Shown here: positions 1 through 7,510 of the stretch, piece after piece
How the letters are laid out: each line of letters starts with the position of its first letter
Numbering within the stretch: position 1 is the stretch's first letter
Position numbers and translations under genes: made by a program
The notes under the pieces: model-generated
The model's database searches: none
What the model was told of the DNA's origin: nothing
What the model saw: only the letters and a program-made list of their open reading frames with translations
Assembly: GCF_003269035.1 (NCBI RefSeq)
Contig: NZ_QLTK01000005.1
Coordinates: 62,001-126,000 of the forward strand
Direction of reading: 5' to 3'
Length of the DNA: 64,000 bases
DNA from: Paraburkholderia bryophila
GTDB lineage: Bacteria > Pseudomonadota > Gammaproteobacteria > Burkholderiales > Burkholderiaceae

Positions 1-44
1 GGGTTTTGCTGCACTTCACCCATGTCCTCTTCCAAGGAGAATGC

Positions 45-500
45 ATGATGAACAGCGATATCAACAAGCCAGCAGATACCAGCACGCAGCCGCGCACGAG
101 CGGCCCGACCACGACCGAATTGCACAACGACCGCACGCACGATAGCACCGTCGACACCGACGGCAAGAACCTCGAAGCCGCGCGTATCGCGGGCCACAGC
201 CCGATCGCGCCCGACGAGATCACCACCAGCAACGCGACGCTCGTCAACAGCGTGCCGGAAGCGCTCGACGGCATGGCCGGTTTCGATAGCCGGGTCGGCG
301 GCAATCATTTGCTGCTCGCGCTCGAACCCGGTTACACCGTGATCGACCGGGGCATGGTCGCGCCGCAAGAAAACTATTCCGCCGATCACCAGTTCGACGA
401 TCCGCGCCCCGTCGGCAGCCGCCAGGATCGCGGCCGCATTCACTACGCGCTCAATCATCTGCGACCTGCGCGCGTGATCGAATTACATCGGGTGAAATAA
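45..500 (+). CDS. Small hypothetical protein (possibly DUF3005 family)
   Basis: A 151-residue soluble protein without signal peptide or membrane segment. The start at 45 is chosen because AAGGAG lies about seven bases upstream; the ATG at 48 is equally possible. The first 55 residues are low-complexity and rich in Thr, Asp and Asn. The rest is more ordered, with segments such as EITTSNATLVNSVPEALDG and GYTVIDRGMVAPQENYSADH. I recall similar proteins in Burkholderia annotated as DUF3005, but this is memory only. No function can be inferred. The gene starts very close to the window edge, so its operon context is unknown. Confidence 0.6.
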   Translation: MMNSDINKPADTSTQPRTSGPTTTELHNDRTHDSTVDTDGKNLEAARIAGHSPIAPDEITTSNATLVNSVPEALDGMAGFDSRVGGNHLLLALEPGYTVIDRGMVAPQENYSADHQFDDPRPVGSRQDRGRIHYALNHLRPARVIELHRVK

Positions 501-763
501 GTATTCGCGTTACGCGCATGTTTTATGTCTGTTTGAATAGGCGCGCGCGGCCCCATTAAACCCAGTGTGTTGAAGCGCACGCCGTTTGAATAACGGTGTG
601 CGTTTGCTTTGGGTTTGTCTCGCACCCCGGCGCACACCTCCGCGCATATTGCACCGCAGCGATTGGAAACCCACGGTTGCGAGACCTACACGCCGTCGCG
701 CCTTTTTCGCGCTGCCAGAGCCCGGCACAATCCAGCACACGTCAACACTCAATGGAACAGCAG

Positions 764-1369
764 ATGAAAAAGATCGTCGTGATCGGCGCCGCCGGTACGC
801 TCGGCCAGGCAGTGACCGCGGAACTGAAAGCCCGCAATGAAGTGATCGAAGTCGGCGCGACGCGCGGCCAATATCGTGCCGACATCACCGACCCCGCGAA
901 CGTCGAACAGTTGTTCCGCGAGATCGGCAAAGTGGACGGCGTCGTCACCGCAACCGGCAAGGTACATTTCGGCCCGCTGCCGGACATGAGCGTCGACCAG
1001 TTCTGGGTCGGCTTGCGCGACAAGCTGATGGGTCAGGTCAACGTCGTACTGACCGCTCAGCAATACCTGAACGACGGCGGTTCGCTCACGCTGACGAGCG
1101 GCATCCTCGCCGACGAACCGATTCGTCTCGGTGCGAGCGCAACCACCGTCAACCTCGCGCTCGAAGGTTTCGTGCGCGGCGCGGCGATCGAATTGCCGCG
1201 CGGTATCCGCATCAACGTGGTAAGTCCAACCGTGCTGACCGAAGCGCTCGACGCTTATGCGCCCTTCTTCCGCGGCTTCGAACCGGTGACCGCGCAGCGC
1301 GCGGCGCTGGCTTACGTACGCAGTGTGGAAGGCGCGGAGACGGGCCGCGTGTATCGCGTCGGTTACTGA
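764..1369 (+). CDS. Short-chain dehydrogenase/reductase-like protein with degenerate active site
   Basis: A 201-residue Rossmann protein of the SDR superfamily. The N-terminus carries the nucleotide-binding glycine motif GAAGTLG, and the beta-4 and beta-5 regions are recognisable (VVTATGKVHFG, LTLTSGILAD). At the position of the catalytic Tyr-x3-Lys the sequence is SATTVNLALEGF, so neither Tyr nor Lys is present. This resembles the small Lin1944-like SDR subgroup, whose members also lack the canonical tetrad. Start: ATG at 764 gives MKKIVVIG; ATG at 752 is an alternative and neither has a good Shine-Dalgarno. It could be a non-redox NAD(P)-binding protein. A strong hairpin follows the stop. 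Confidence 0.8.
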   Translation: MKKIVVIGAAGTLGQAVTAELKARNEVIEVGATRGQYRADITDPANVEQLFREIGKVDGVVTATGKVHFGPLPDMSVDQFWVGLRDKLMGQVNVVLTAQQYLNDGGSLTLTSGILADEPIRLGASATTVNLALEGFVRGAAIELPRGIRINVVSPTVLTEALDAYAPFFRGFEPVTAQRAALAYVRSVEGAETGRVYRVGY

Positions 1370-1387
1370 TTCTGATCGGAGCGGGCA

Positions 1388-1416
1388 GTTGGGATGCGGT
1401 CATGCCGCATCCCAAC
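1388..1416. terminator. Perfect 12-bp hairpin between convergent genes
   Basis: GTTGGGATGCGG (1388-1399) and CCGCATCCCAAC (1405-1416) form a perfect stem with a 5-base loop. It lies 18 bases after the SDR stop and 61 bases beyond the 3' end of the convergent SMP-30 gene. There is no T-run on either side, so it may act as a bidirectional transcript end or RNA stabiliser rather than a classical intrinsic terminator. Confidence 0.6.
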
Positions 1417-1476
1417 GCGGCGCCGCTTTGCGTTGCGTTGCGGCGGTGGACACAAGCGCGCGACCGCGTGAGCTAT

Positions 1477-2415
1477 TCAACCGCCCTGCACGCCCTGCGT
1501 ATTCACGTAGAGCGAGTACAAACCATGGCTCGCCGCCATGAACAGCCGGTTGCGATGCCGCCCGCCAAAGCACACGTTCGCACACCGCTCCGGCAACGCA
1601 ATGTGACCGATAGCTTCGCCTTGCGGCGTGAAGATACGCACGCCGTCGAGTTCGTCGCTGCCCATCCCCCAGCCGCACCATAGATTGCCGTGCACGTCGA
1701 CGCGAAAGCCGTCCGGCGTGCCGGGACCGGCGTCGATCAGCACGCGGTTATTCGCCAGCGACGCGCCATTATCGGCGACGTCGAATGCGCGAATCTTGCG
1801 CGGCTCGCCACGCGACTCGACGATGTACAGCACCGACTCGTCCGGTGAAAATGCAAGGCCGTTCGGGCCCAGCACGTCGTCGGCGACCATGCTCACCTCA
1901 CCCGATTGGCCGTCGATGCGATACACGCACGCCGGCAACTCCGACTCCTGAGGCTCACCCTCATAAAAACTGTCGATACCGAAGGTCGGGTCGCTGAACC
2001 AGATCGAGCCATCCGCTTTCACGACCACATCGTTCGGCGAGTTGAAGCGCTTGCCGCGATAACGGTCCGCGAGCACGGTAATCGAACCATCGTATTCGGT
2101 GCGCGTGACCCGGCGCGTCAAATGCTCGCAGCTAATCAGGCGCCCCTGCCGGTCGCGCGTATGGCCGTTCGCATTGTTCGAAGACTGCCGGAAGGTACTG
2201 ACCGCTCCGCTCGTTTCATCCCAGCGCAGGATGCGGTCGTTCGGAATGTCGCTCCACAGCAGATAGCGACCGTCGCCGAACCAGACCGGCCCCTCCGACC
2301 AGCGCGCGCCCTGATACAGACACTCGACGGAAGCGGACGCCAGCGTCAGCGCCTTGAAGCGCGAATCGAGCACGCGAATGGAGGGATCTGGATAGCGTCG
2401 GCTGGTGTCGGTCAT
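1477..2415 (-). CDS. SMP-30/gluconolactonase/LRE family protein
   Basis: A 312-residue six-bladed beta-propeller hydrolase-like protein. Characteristic stretches are RWSEGPVWFGDGRYLLWSD near residue 40, NSPNDVVVKADGSIWFSDP near 125, and GPNGLAFSPDESVLYIVES near 185. The Glu, Asn and Asp in these blades are the usual divalent-metal ligands of the family. Members hydrolyse sugar lactones or other lactones; substrate cannot be read here. The start is ATG at 2415 (MTDTSRRYPD). The frame stays open further upstream, but that extension does not resemble the family. No signal peptide, so cytoplasmic. It converges with the SDR gene, and no sugar-catabolic neighbours are present. Confidence 0.88.
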   Translation of the reverse strand: MTDTSRRYPDPSIRVLDSRFKALTLASASVECLYQGARWSEGPVWFGDGRYLLWSDIPNDRILRWDETSGAVSTFRQSSNNANGHTRDRQGRLISCEHLTRRVTRTEYDGSITVLADRYRGKRFNSPNDVVVKADGSIWFSDPTFGIDSFYEGEPQESELPACVYRIDGQSGEVSMVADDVLGPNGLAFSPDESVLYIVESRGEPRKIRAFDVADNGASLANNRVLIDAGPGTPDGFRVDVHGNLWCGWGMGSDELDGVRIFTPQGEAIGHIALPERCANVCFGGRHRNRLFMAASHGLYSLYVNTQGVQGG

Positions 2416-3089
2416 GCTGGTTGCGCGATGGAGGAAGAGGAGTGAGGGGCGGCCCATGCGCCCGGGGCGAAGATATAACGGGCGAGCGTGCGGATCCGCG
2501 CCAGGCTCAGCATTTTTCCGTAGTCGGGACCCATAGCGGGATTTGCGCGTGCGCGCGAAATGGCGGAGCCAAGGTAGCACCGGGCTCGCAATGTTGTCAA
2601 ACAACCTGAAACTCGCGGCGTCGCCTCGAACACCCGGGAGAAGGCGAAGAAGATTAGGATCAGCAATCGGCCGATTTTGTATGACAATAGCGACTGACAC
2701 GCAAAACACCGGAACATCAAGGCGCACGCGGGCCTTAAAAAAACCGGAATTTTGGCATTTAGCGTGCTTTTGCCTTAAATTTCGGCAAAAAATCGCCAAT
2801 TAGAATGGGTTTCGCAGTTATGCTGCCACTGCCATGCATCAAAATGGCGGCTAACGCGGGAGTCTCGCGCTCAAATGATCCACGAATGCCTATTGGGTAA
2901 GGGATTCAGGTAGACAGAGCCGTTCACTCGCCGCTTCGCAGAATCACGAAAATGATGTTTCCTTCGAGAATCTCACCCGGCTTTGCAAAATAATTTTTGG
3001 TGATAGATTGTGAAGATAACAACAACCGCAGGTCATGCCCTCCCGCAATTAACCGCAGCGGGCAGCCTGCGAGTCTGAGAGAGCCAAAA
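2416..3089. other. Gene-free divergent region between SMP-30 gene and braR
   Basis: About 670 bases without a convincing gene. The middle (about 2640-2820) is AT-richer than the flanks and holds A/T tracts. It should contain promoters for the minus-strand SMP-30 gene and plus-strand braR. The only structured element I see is the dyad at 2768-2790. The LuxR frame is open from 2997, but the residues before about 3090 do not look like a LuxR N-terminus. Confidence 0.5.
2768..2790. promoter_or_regulatory. Dyad-symmetric element, possible operator
   Basis: TTTTGCC (2768-2774) is repeated inverted as GGCAAAA (2784-2790) around a 9-base AT-rich spacer. It lies in the promoter-bearing interval between the SMP-30 gene and braR and has the shape of a regulator site. 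The cognate protein is unknown and the assignment rests on symmetry alone. Confidence 0.3.
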
Positions 3090-3818
3090 TTGTCGCTACA
3101 TTTTATCGAGCAGATGGCACCGCTACTGAACGCCGCCGACGAAGCGGAATGGTTCGGTGCAATCACGGGCCTTGCCGAGACGTGGGGCTTCGACAAGCTT
3201 TTGATCGCCATGCTGCCGCGCCCGACCATCCGGCTTGAAGACGCGTATATCCGCAGCACGTACGCGCCCGTCTGGCGCCGTACCTATGATGAACAGGGAA
3301 TGGTTCACATCGACCCGACGGTCGCGCATTCCATGACGCGCTCCACGCCGCTGATCTGGTCGCCGGATATCTTCGAGACCGACGCGCAGCAGGCAATGTT
3401 TGAAGAAGCGCGCTCGCATGGGCTACGCGCCGGCGTAACGTTGCCGATTCATGGCCCGAATCAGGAAGCCGGCATGATGTGCTTCGTCAACGATACCAAC
3501 CCGAATGAGGCATTCTGGCGTCATATCGACGTGGCACTGCCGAATTTGCTGTTATTGCGCGATCTGGTAATCGATACCAGTCAGAAGCATTTGAATACGC
3601 ACGCGCAGACTTTATTGCCCAAGCTGACGCCGCGCGAACGCGAATGCCCGAAATGGACCGCGCGCGGCAAATCCACCTGGGAGATCTCCCACATCCTGAA
3701 CTGTTCGGAAGCCGTGGTGAACTTCCACATGAAGAACATCAGGACGAAATTCGGGGTGAATTCGCGGCGCGCGGCGGCCGTGATTGCCGCACAACTCGGG
3801 CTTATTGACCCGGGTTGA
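3090..3818 (+). CDS. braR: LuxR-family acyl-homoserine-lactone receptor BraR
   Basis: A LuxR-type quorum-sensing transcription factor of about 242 residues. The N-terminal half is an autoinducer-binding domain with the expected aromatic and acidic positions (WGFDKLLIAM, YAPVWRRTYDEQGMVHIDPTV). The C-terminal 65 residues form a LuxR helix-turn-helix (LTPRERE, WEISHILNCSEAVVNFHMKN). It should bind a long-chain AHL made by the adjacent braI product. The start is uncertain: TTG at 3090 gives a family-length N-terminus and has GAGAGAG about nine bases upstream; ATG at 3114 is the alternative. The gene order braR, rsaL (opposite strand), braI is the arrangement known from plant-associated Paraburkholderia. 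Its 3' end overlaps rsaL by 17 bases. Confidence 0.88.
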   Translation: MSLHFIEQMAPLLNAADEAEWFGAITGLAETWGFDKLLIAMLPRPTIRLEDAYIRSTYAPVWRRTYDEQGMVHIDPTVAHSMTRSTPLIWSPDIFETDAQQAMFEEARSHGLRAGVTLPIHGPNQEAGMMCFVNDTNPNEAFWRHIDVALPNLLLLRDLVIDTSQKHLNTHAQTLLPKLTPRERECPKWTARGKSTWEISHILNCSEAVVNFHMKNIRTKFGVNSRRAAAVIAAQLGLIDPG

Positions 3819-4119
3819 GCAACGCGGCGGCGTCGCGGCTGAACAGCACCCGTTCGGCACGGCCCAGGTCCGCGTCGGAAACGGTCTTGGTGAAATACAG
3901 GCCCAGCAGAATCGACACCGGCGCCGGGATTTCCGCGCCCGATTCAAACCGGCTGCCGCGCGACTGCGTCACGCCGAAACGCGCCCAGAAACGGCGCTGG
4001 CTCTCTTTCTTCTTTTTGCGATAAGCGATGATCAGCACGCGATCGACCGCCGTGGAAGGCTCGGCTGCACGGGTTTGCAGGCCGGTTTGCGGTTGCCAAT
4101 GATTTTCGAGAAGTTCCAT
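3802..4119 (-). CDS. rsaL: RsaL-type repressor of AHL synthesis
   Basis: A 105-residue DNA-binding protein lying between and opposite to braR and braI. The core RRFWARFGVTQSRGSRFESG and the following IPAPVSILLGLYF match the helix-turn-helix of RsaL, the repressor that buffers luxI-type gene expression in Pseudomonas and Burkholderia. Start ATG at 4119 (MELLENHW) with AGGA eight bases upstream. The promoter region is shared divergently with braI, which fits a homeostatic negative loop. The 3' ends of rsaL and braR overlap convergently, so transcription of each may interfere with the other. Confidence 0.85.
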   Translation of the reverse strand: MELLENHWQPQTGLQTRAAEPSTAVDRVLIIAYRKKKKESQRRFWARFGVTQSRGSRFESGAEIPAPVSILLGLYFTKTVSDADLGRAERVLFSRDAAALLNPGQ

Positions 4120-4185
4120 TTTCTTGTCCTGTCGGTTAAGTACGGATGCCTGTCTCGAATTCTGCGTTACCCGATAAGCATTCAC

Positions 4186-4205
4186 ACCTACCTAGGTAGG
4201 TAGGT
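4186..4205. promoter_or_regulatory. lux-box-like palindrome in the rsaL-braI intergenic region
   Basis: ACCTACCTAGGTAGGT at 4186-4201 is a perfect 16-base palindrome, and the 20-base window 4186-4205 begins ACCT and ends AGGT as LasR-type lux boxes do. It sits 69 bases before the braI start and 66 before the rsaL start. It is the obvious BraR site, and a shared bidirectional element. Binding is inferred, not shown. Confidence 0.65.
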
Positions 4206-4274
4206 GGCAGCGCGATTCATAATGCATAAGTTTTCCTGCGTATTGGCTACCCCCAACACGTTCAGGAGAACGTC

Positions 4275-4868
4275 ATGCAACCAGTAATCCGGATTGGAAT
4301 GCGGCAGGAATTTGACAACGAGGACATCAACGAGATGTACCGTCTGCGGGCCCGGGTATTTCAAGGGCGGCTGGGATGGGAAACACCTACCATCGCGGGC
4401 ATGGAGGTCGACGGCTACGACGCCCTCGGGCCGCTCTACATGCTGATTCAGGACGAAAACGGCCGCGTGCGCGGCTGCTGGCGCCTGATGCCGACCGAGG
4501 GTCCGAATATGCTGAGGGACACCTTCCCGCAGTTGCTGCACGGTGAACCGGCGCCCGCCGGGCGGACCATCTGGGAATTGAGCCGGTTCGCGATCGAAAC
4601 CGGCGGCGAGGACCAGTCGTTCGGTTTTGCCGACCTGACCATGCACGCCATCCGGGAAGTCATCCGGTATGCGATCCAGATAGGCCTCACCAGTTATGTC
4701 ACCGTGACGACCACGGCGATCGAACGCATGTTGCGCAAAACCGGCATGGAGATCAGCCGGATCGGGCCGCCCGTGCAGATCGGCGTGGAACGGGCGGTGG
4801 CGCTGGACGTGGCCATTAGCGAAAAAACCCGCCTCGCGCTATTCGGGCCGATGGCGGCGGCGGCTTAA
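4275..4868 (+). CDS. braI: Acyl-homoserine-lactone synthase BraI
   Basis: A 197-residue LuxI-family autoinducer synthase that joins S-adenosylmethionine to an acyl-ACP. Conserved positions are visible: MYRLRARVFQGRLGW with the invariant Arg and Phe/Trp near residues 20-35, EVDGYDAL with the Glu/Asp pair, GCWRLMPTEGPNML, and WELSRFAIE with the catalytic-region Glu and Arg. Start ATG at 4275 with AGGAG eight bases upstream. Divergent from rsaL across a 155-base region carrying the lux-box-like palindrome. BraI in Paraburkholderia is reported to make 3-oxo-C14-HSL; that specificity cannot be read from sequence. Confidence 0.92.
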   Translation: MQPVIRIGMRQEFDNEDINEMYRLRARVFQGRLGWETPTIAGMEVDGYDALGPLYMLIQDENGRVRGCWRLMPTEGPNMLRDTFPQLLHGEPAPAGRTIWELSRFAIETGGEDQSFGFADLTMHAIREVIRYAIQIGLTSYVTVTTTAIERMLRKTGMEISRIGPPVQIGVERAVALDVAISEKTRLALFGPMAAAA

Positions 4869-4917
4869 CCGACTTAGCTAACTTAATCGCCTCAACCCGC
4901 TTGACCGCTTGACCGCT

Positions 4918-4942
4918 GCCGCGGCGCCGACAACGCCGCGGC
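4918..4942. terminator. GC-rich hairpin between braI and the GntR gene
   Basis: GCCGCGGCG (4918-4926) pairs perfectly with CGCCGCGGC (4934-4942) around a 7-base loop. It lies between the convergent ends of braI and the gntR-type gene. No T-tract follows in either direction, so it is a candidate bidirectional transcript end. Confidence 0.5.
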
Positions 4943-4967
4943 AACACAAAGGCCGCCGCCTGCCCGC

Positions 4968-5657
4968 TCAGGAACCGAACATCCGTTCAAGCGCATTACC
5001 CAGATGCGCTCGCATCGCCGCACCGGCTTGCGTCGGGTTCCGCCGGCGAATCGCGTCGAGCACGGCGAGATGCTCGTCCTGCACCAGTCGCTGGCGCTCT
5101 ACCGCCTTCACCAGCGAAAGATTGCGCGACAAATTCATGCTGAACAAAATCTGTTCTTCGATAAACGACATGACCGTGATGAAAAACGGATTCCTGGAGG
5201 CGCGCGCCACCGCCAGGTGGAACAGGAAGTCGTCGTTCGCGCCGATCTCCTGGGTTTCGCCGATGCGTTCCAGTTGATCCCATGCATGCTGGATCGCGGC
5301 AATATCGTCGGCGTCGGCCTTCAGCGCGGCATGCTCGGCCGCGCCCGCTTCCGTCACCATCCGGAATTCGTAGCAGCGGCGGATGTCGGACAGCGTTTCG
5401 AGCGGCGCGAAACGTCGTACGTCCGGATCGGGCCGACGCGCGACGGTCGTACCCGACCCATGCCGCGTCATGATGACGCCGTCCGCCCGCAGACGAGCCA
5501 AGGCTTCCCGCACTGTCGGCCGCGACGTCGCAAAGCGTTCCGCCAGCGCGTGTTCAGTGGGCAAGCGCTCACCTTCCTTGTACTCGCCCTCGACAATGCG
5601 ATTCAGAATATCGCCGTAGATCTTGTCGGGGAGGGCTGTGGTCTTGCGCTCGTTCAT
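4968..5657 (-). CDS. GntR/FadR-family transcriptional regulator
   Basis: A 229-residue regulator. Residues 10-75 are a GntR winged helix-turn-helix (GERLPTEHALAERF, SRPTVREALARLRADGVI). Residues 90-225 are an all-helical FCD ligand-binding domain, with the acidic and histidine positions typical of metal-assisted carboxylate binding (FLFHLAVARASRNPFF, EEHL-like QDEHLAVLDAI, AMRAHLGNAL). FCD regulators usually sense organic acids and control adjacent catabolic genes, but no catabolic gene is adjacent here. Start ATG at 5657. A roughly 270-base region separates it from the divergent uspA-type gene. Confidence 0.9.
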   Translation of the reverse strand: MNERKTTALPDKIYGDILNRIVEGEYKEGERLPTEHALAERFATSRPTVREALARLRADGVIMTRHGSGTTVARRPDPDVRRFAPLETLSDIRRCYEFRMVTEAGAAEHAALKADADDIAAIQHAWDQLERIGETQEIGANDDFLFHLAVARASRNPFFITVMSFIEEQILFSMNLSRNLSLVKAVERQRLVQDEHLAVLDAIRRRNPTQAGAAMRAHLGNALERMFGS

Positions 5658-5827
5658 CAGCGGGGCTGAAGCAGCTTGTCTGAGTAGGTCTTAATTGTAA
5701 GGCAAACCCGGCGCGCTCCTGCCCAGGATATGCGTTCCGTATCGGCGCGCGGGCGCAGCGGGCGGTCAGCGCTCAAGCTGAAGGACCGGCCACGCTCTGC
5801 GTCGCCATCACATAATTTGACGAGTCT

Positions 5828-5841
5828 TTGATTTACATCCA
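5828..5841. promoter_or_regulatory. FNR/Anr-type box upstream of the universal stress gene
   Basis: TTGATTTACATCCA matches the TTGAT-N4-ATCAA consensus at nine of ten positions. It ends 87 bases before the start of the universal stress protein gene. An Fnr-type regulator with a full set of cluster cysteines is encoded immediately downstream, so oxygen-responsive control of this gene is plausible. Confidence 0.55.
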
Positions 5842-5928
5842 GCGCGCCCGCATCTTTTTCAGCGATCATTTAAGCTTGCATCGGCAAAGAATCGCCCAAT
5901 CCTCTTTGAGTTAAGACGCGGAGTCGAT

Positions 5929-6396
5929 ATGTACACACGCATTCTTGTCGCGGTCGACGGCAGCAACACCTCACGCCGTGCATTCGAATCAGCGCTCGCG
6001 CTCGCCAAATTCAGCGGCGCCGAGTTGCAGCCTTTCTACGTCGTCGAGAACACGCCAATGTATTTCGAGGCGCCCGGTTACGACCCGTCCGTCCTGCGTA
6101 ACCGTCTCGTCGAAGAAGGCAAGGAACTCGGCGCGGAATTCGCCAAGGCCATGGTCGAGCACGGCGTGAAGGGTGAACTCGTGGTGGGCGAGGCGTCGTC
6201 GCTCGACGACGTTTCAAGCACCGTGCTGAAGGCCGCCGCCGCGTTCAACGCCGATCTGCTGGTCATGGGCACGCACGGCCGGCGCGGCGTCCAACGGCTG
6301 ATTCTCGGCAGCGTGGCCGAGCGCTGCGTGCGTCAGGCGAGCTTGCCGGTGCTGCTGATTCCCTCCGCCGCGGGCAAGAATAGCGAAGCCGCGTGA
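5929..6396 (+). CDS. Universal stress protein, UspA family
   Basis: A 155-residue single-domain Usp. It opens with YTRILVAVDGSNTSRRAFESAL, where the Asp after the first strand is the usual nucleotide-contacting residue, and ends with the glycine-rich ATP-binding motif GTHGRRG followed by LILGSVAERCV. This motif marks the ATP-binding Usp subgroup. Start ATG at 5929 with GGAG about eight bases upstream. It precedes an Fnr-type gene and carries an FNR-like box, matching the frequent link of Usp genes with low-oxygen or stress survival in Burkholderia. The precise physiological role is unknown. Confidence 0.92.
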   Translation: MYTRILVAVDGSNTSRRAFESALALAKFSGAELQPFYVVENTPMYFEAPGYDPSVLRNRLVEEGKELGAEFAKAMVEHGVKGELVVGEASSLDDVSSTVLKAAAAFNADLLVMGTHGRRGVQRLILGSVAERCVRQASLPVLLIPSAAGKNSEAA

Positions 6397-6453
6397 CGAG
6401 TCGCGGTGTGTGGAAACTCGTCGCATGGCAGTCCGCGCCCCTTTAACACGGAT

Positions 6454-6467
6454 CTGATATCGCTCAA
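6454..6467. promoter_or_regulatory. Candidate FNR-type box upstream of the fnr gene
   Basis: CTGATATCGCTCAA matches TTGAT-N4-ATCAA at eight of ten positions. It lies 94 bases before the chosen start of the Fnr-type regulator and could mediate autoregulation. Weaker than the site at 5828. Confidence 0.3.
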
Positions 6468-6561
6468 GATGCCTAACTGTTCGTGCGCGTCATTTTGCCG
6501 CTAAATGTGCGACGTGGCCGGTGGGACAATCAGTCATTACCCTGACAAATGGCTGCAGAAC

Positions 6562-7356
6562 ATGTTGACTTCTACCACCGCCGCATCCCCCGCCCACGCC
6601 GGCGATTCCATCGCAAGTTCAACGCCGGTGCGCGGCGGCCGTCGTGCGGCGACCTTCCGCCCGAGCACGCGCAGCACCGCCCGCTGTTCGAGTTGCGCGA
6701 TGCGTCAGCTCTGCATGCCGCAAGGTTTGTCCCCCGATGAGTTGACCAAGCTCGAAACGCTGATCTGTTCGGCACGCTCCGTACAGCGCGGCGAAGCGCT
6801 GTATCGCAGCGGTGATCGCTTCGACAGCATCTACGCCGTGCGCTCCGGTTCGATGAAAACCGTCATGGCGCACCGCGACGGCCGCGCGCAGGTCACCGGT
6901 TTGCGTCTCGCCGGCGAGGCACTGGGCCTCGACGGCATCAGCGAAGACGTGCATGCATGCAGCGCCCTCGCCCTCGAAGACAGCACCGTCTGCATCGTCC
7001 CGTACACCGCGCTCAAATCGCTATGCCGCGAAATCGGCTCGATGCAGGAACGCCTGCATAAACTGCTGGGCGAGCAGATTGTTCGCGAGGCCGCGCAAAT
7101 GATGGTCCTCGGTTCGCTGTCGGCGGATGAACGGGTCGCCGCCTTCCTGCTCGACGTGTCGGCGCGCAATGCGCAACGCGGTTATTCGTCGGCGGAATTC
7201 AACTTGCGGATGACGCGGGAGGACATGGGCAGCTATCTCGGCACGACGCTCGAAACCGTGAGCCGTACCCTGTCAAGATTTCAAAAGCGCGGGCTGATCG
7301 ACATACAAGGCAAGCACATCCGGATCGCCGATCTGGACGGTCTGCGGCACCTCTGA
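6562..7356 (+). CDS. fnr: Fnr/Anr-type oxygen-sensing transcriptional regulator
   Basis: A Crp/Fnr-family activator of about 264 residues. The N-terminal cluster CSSCAMRQLC has the C-x2-C-x5-C spacing of Fnr, and a fourth cysteine follows in EDVHACSALAL, so all four ligands of an oxygen-labile [4Fe-4S] cluster are present. Next come a cyclic-nucleotide-binding-like barrel (GDRFDSIYAVRSGSMKT) and a C-terminal winged helix (REDMGSYLGTTLETVSRTLSRF), where the E-x2-S-R recognition-helix pattern is the Fnr type. The start is uncertain: ATG at 6562 (MLTSTTAASP) or ATG at 6505, neither with a clear ribosome site. It probably controls the upstream usp gene. Confidence 0.9.
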   Translation: MLTSTTAASPAHAGDSIASSTPVRGGRRAATFRPSTRSTARCSSCAMRQLCMPQGLSPDELTKLETLICSARSVQRGEALYRSGDRFDSIYAVRSGSMKTVMAHRDGRAQVTGLRLAGEALGLDGISEDVHACSALALEDSTVCIVPYTALKSLCREIGSMQERLHKLLGEQIVREAAQMMVLGSLSADERVAAFLLDVSARNAQRGYSSAEFNLRMTREDMGSYLGTTLETVSRTLSRFQKRGLIDIQGKHIRIADLDGLRHL

Positions 7357-7510
7357 TCAAGCGGTCTCGCGCGTAGCCCGGGCAGCCGCGCGGAACAGCG
7401 GTTCGCCACCGAGGTCTCGCCGGTTTCCGTCGCCGCGCGGTCATCGTGGCATGGCTCCTGCGACTCGGGTACAGTCTTGAGTCTGTCCCCCCGCAAGGAG
7501 ACCCGGCGAA

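Noticed and set aside
510..752. Small minus-strand genes in the spacer before the SDR gene
   Set aside because: Short, Arg-rich, no ribosome site or homology; likely non-coding spacer.
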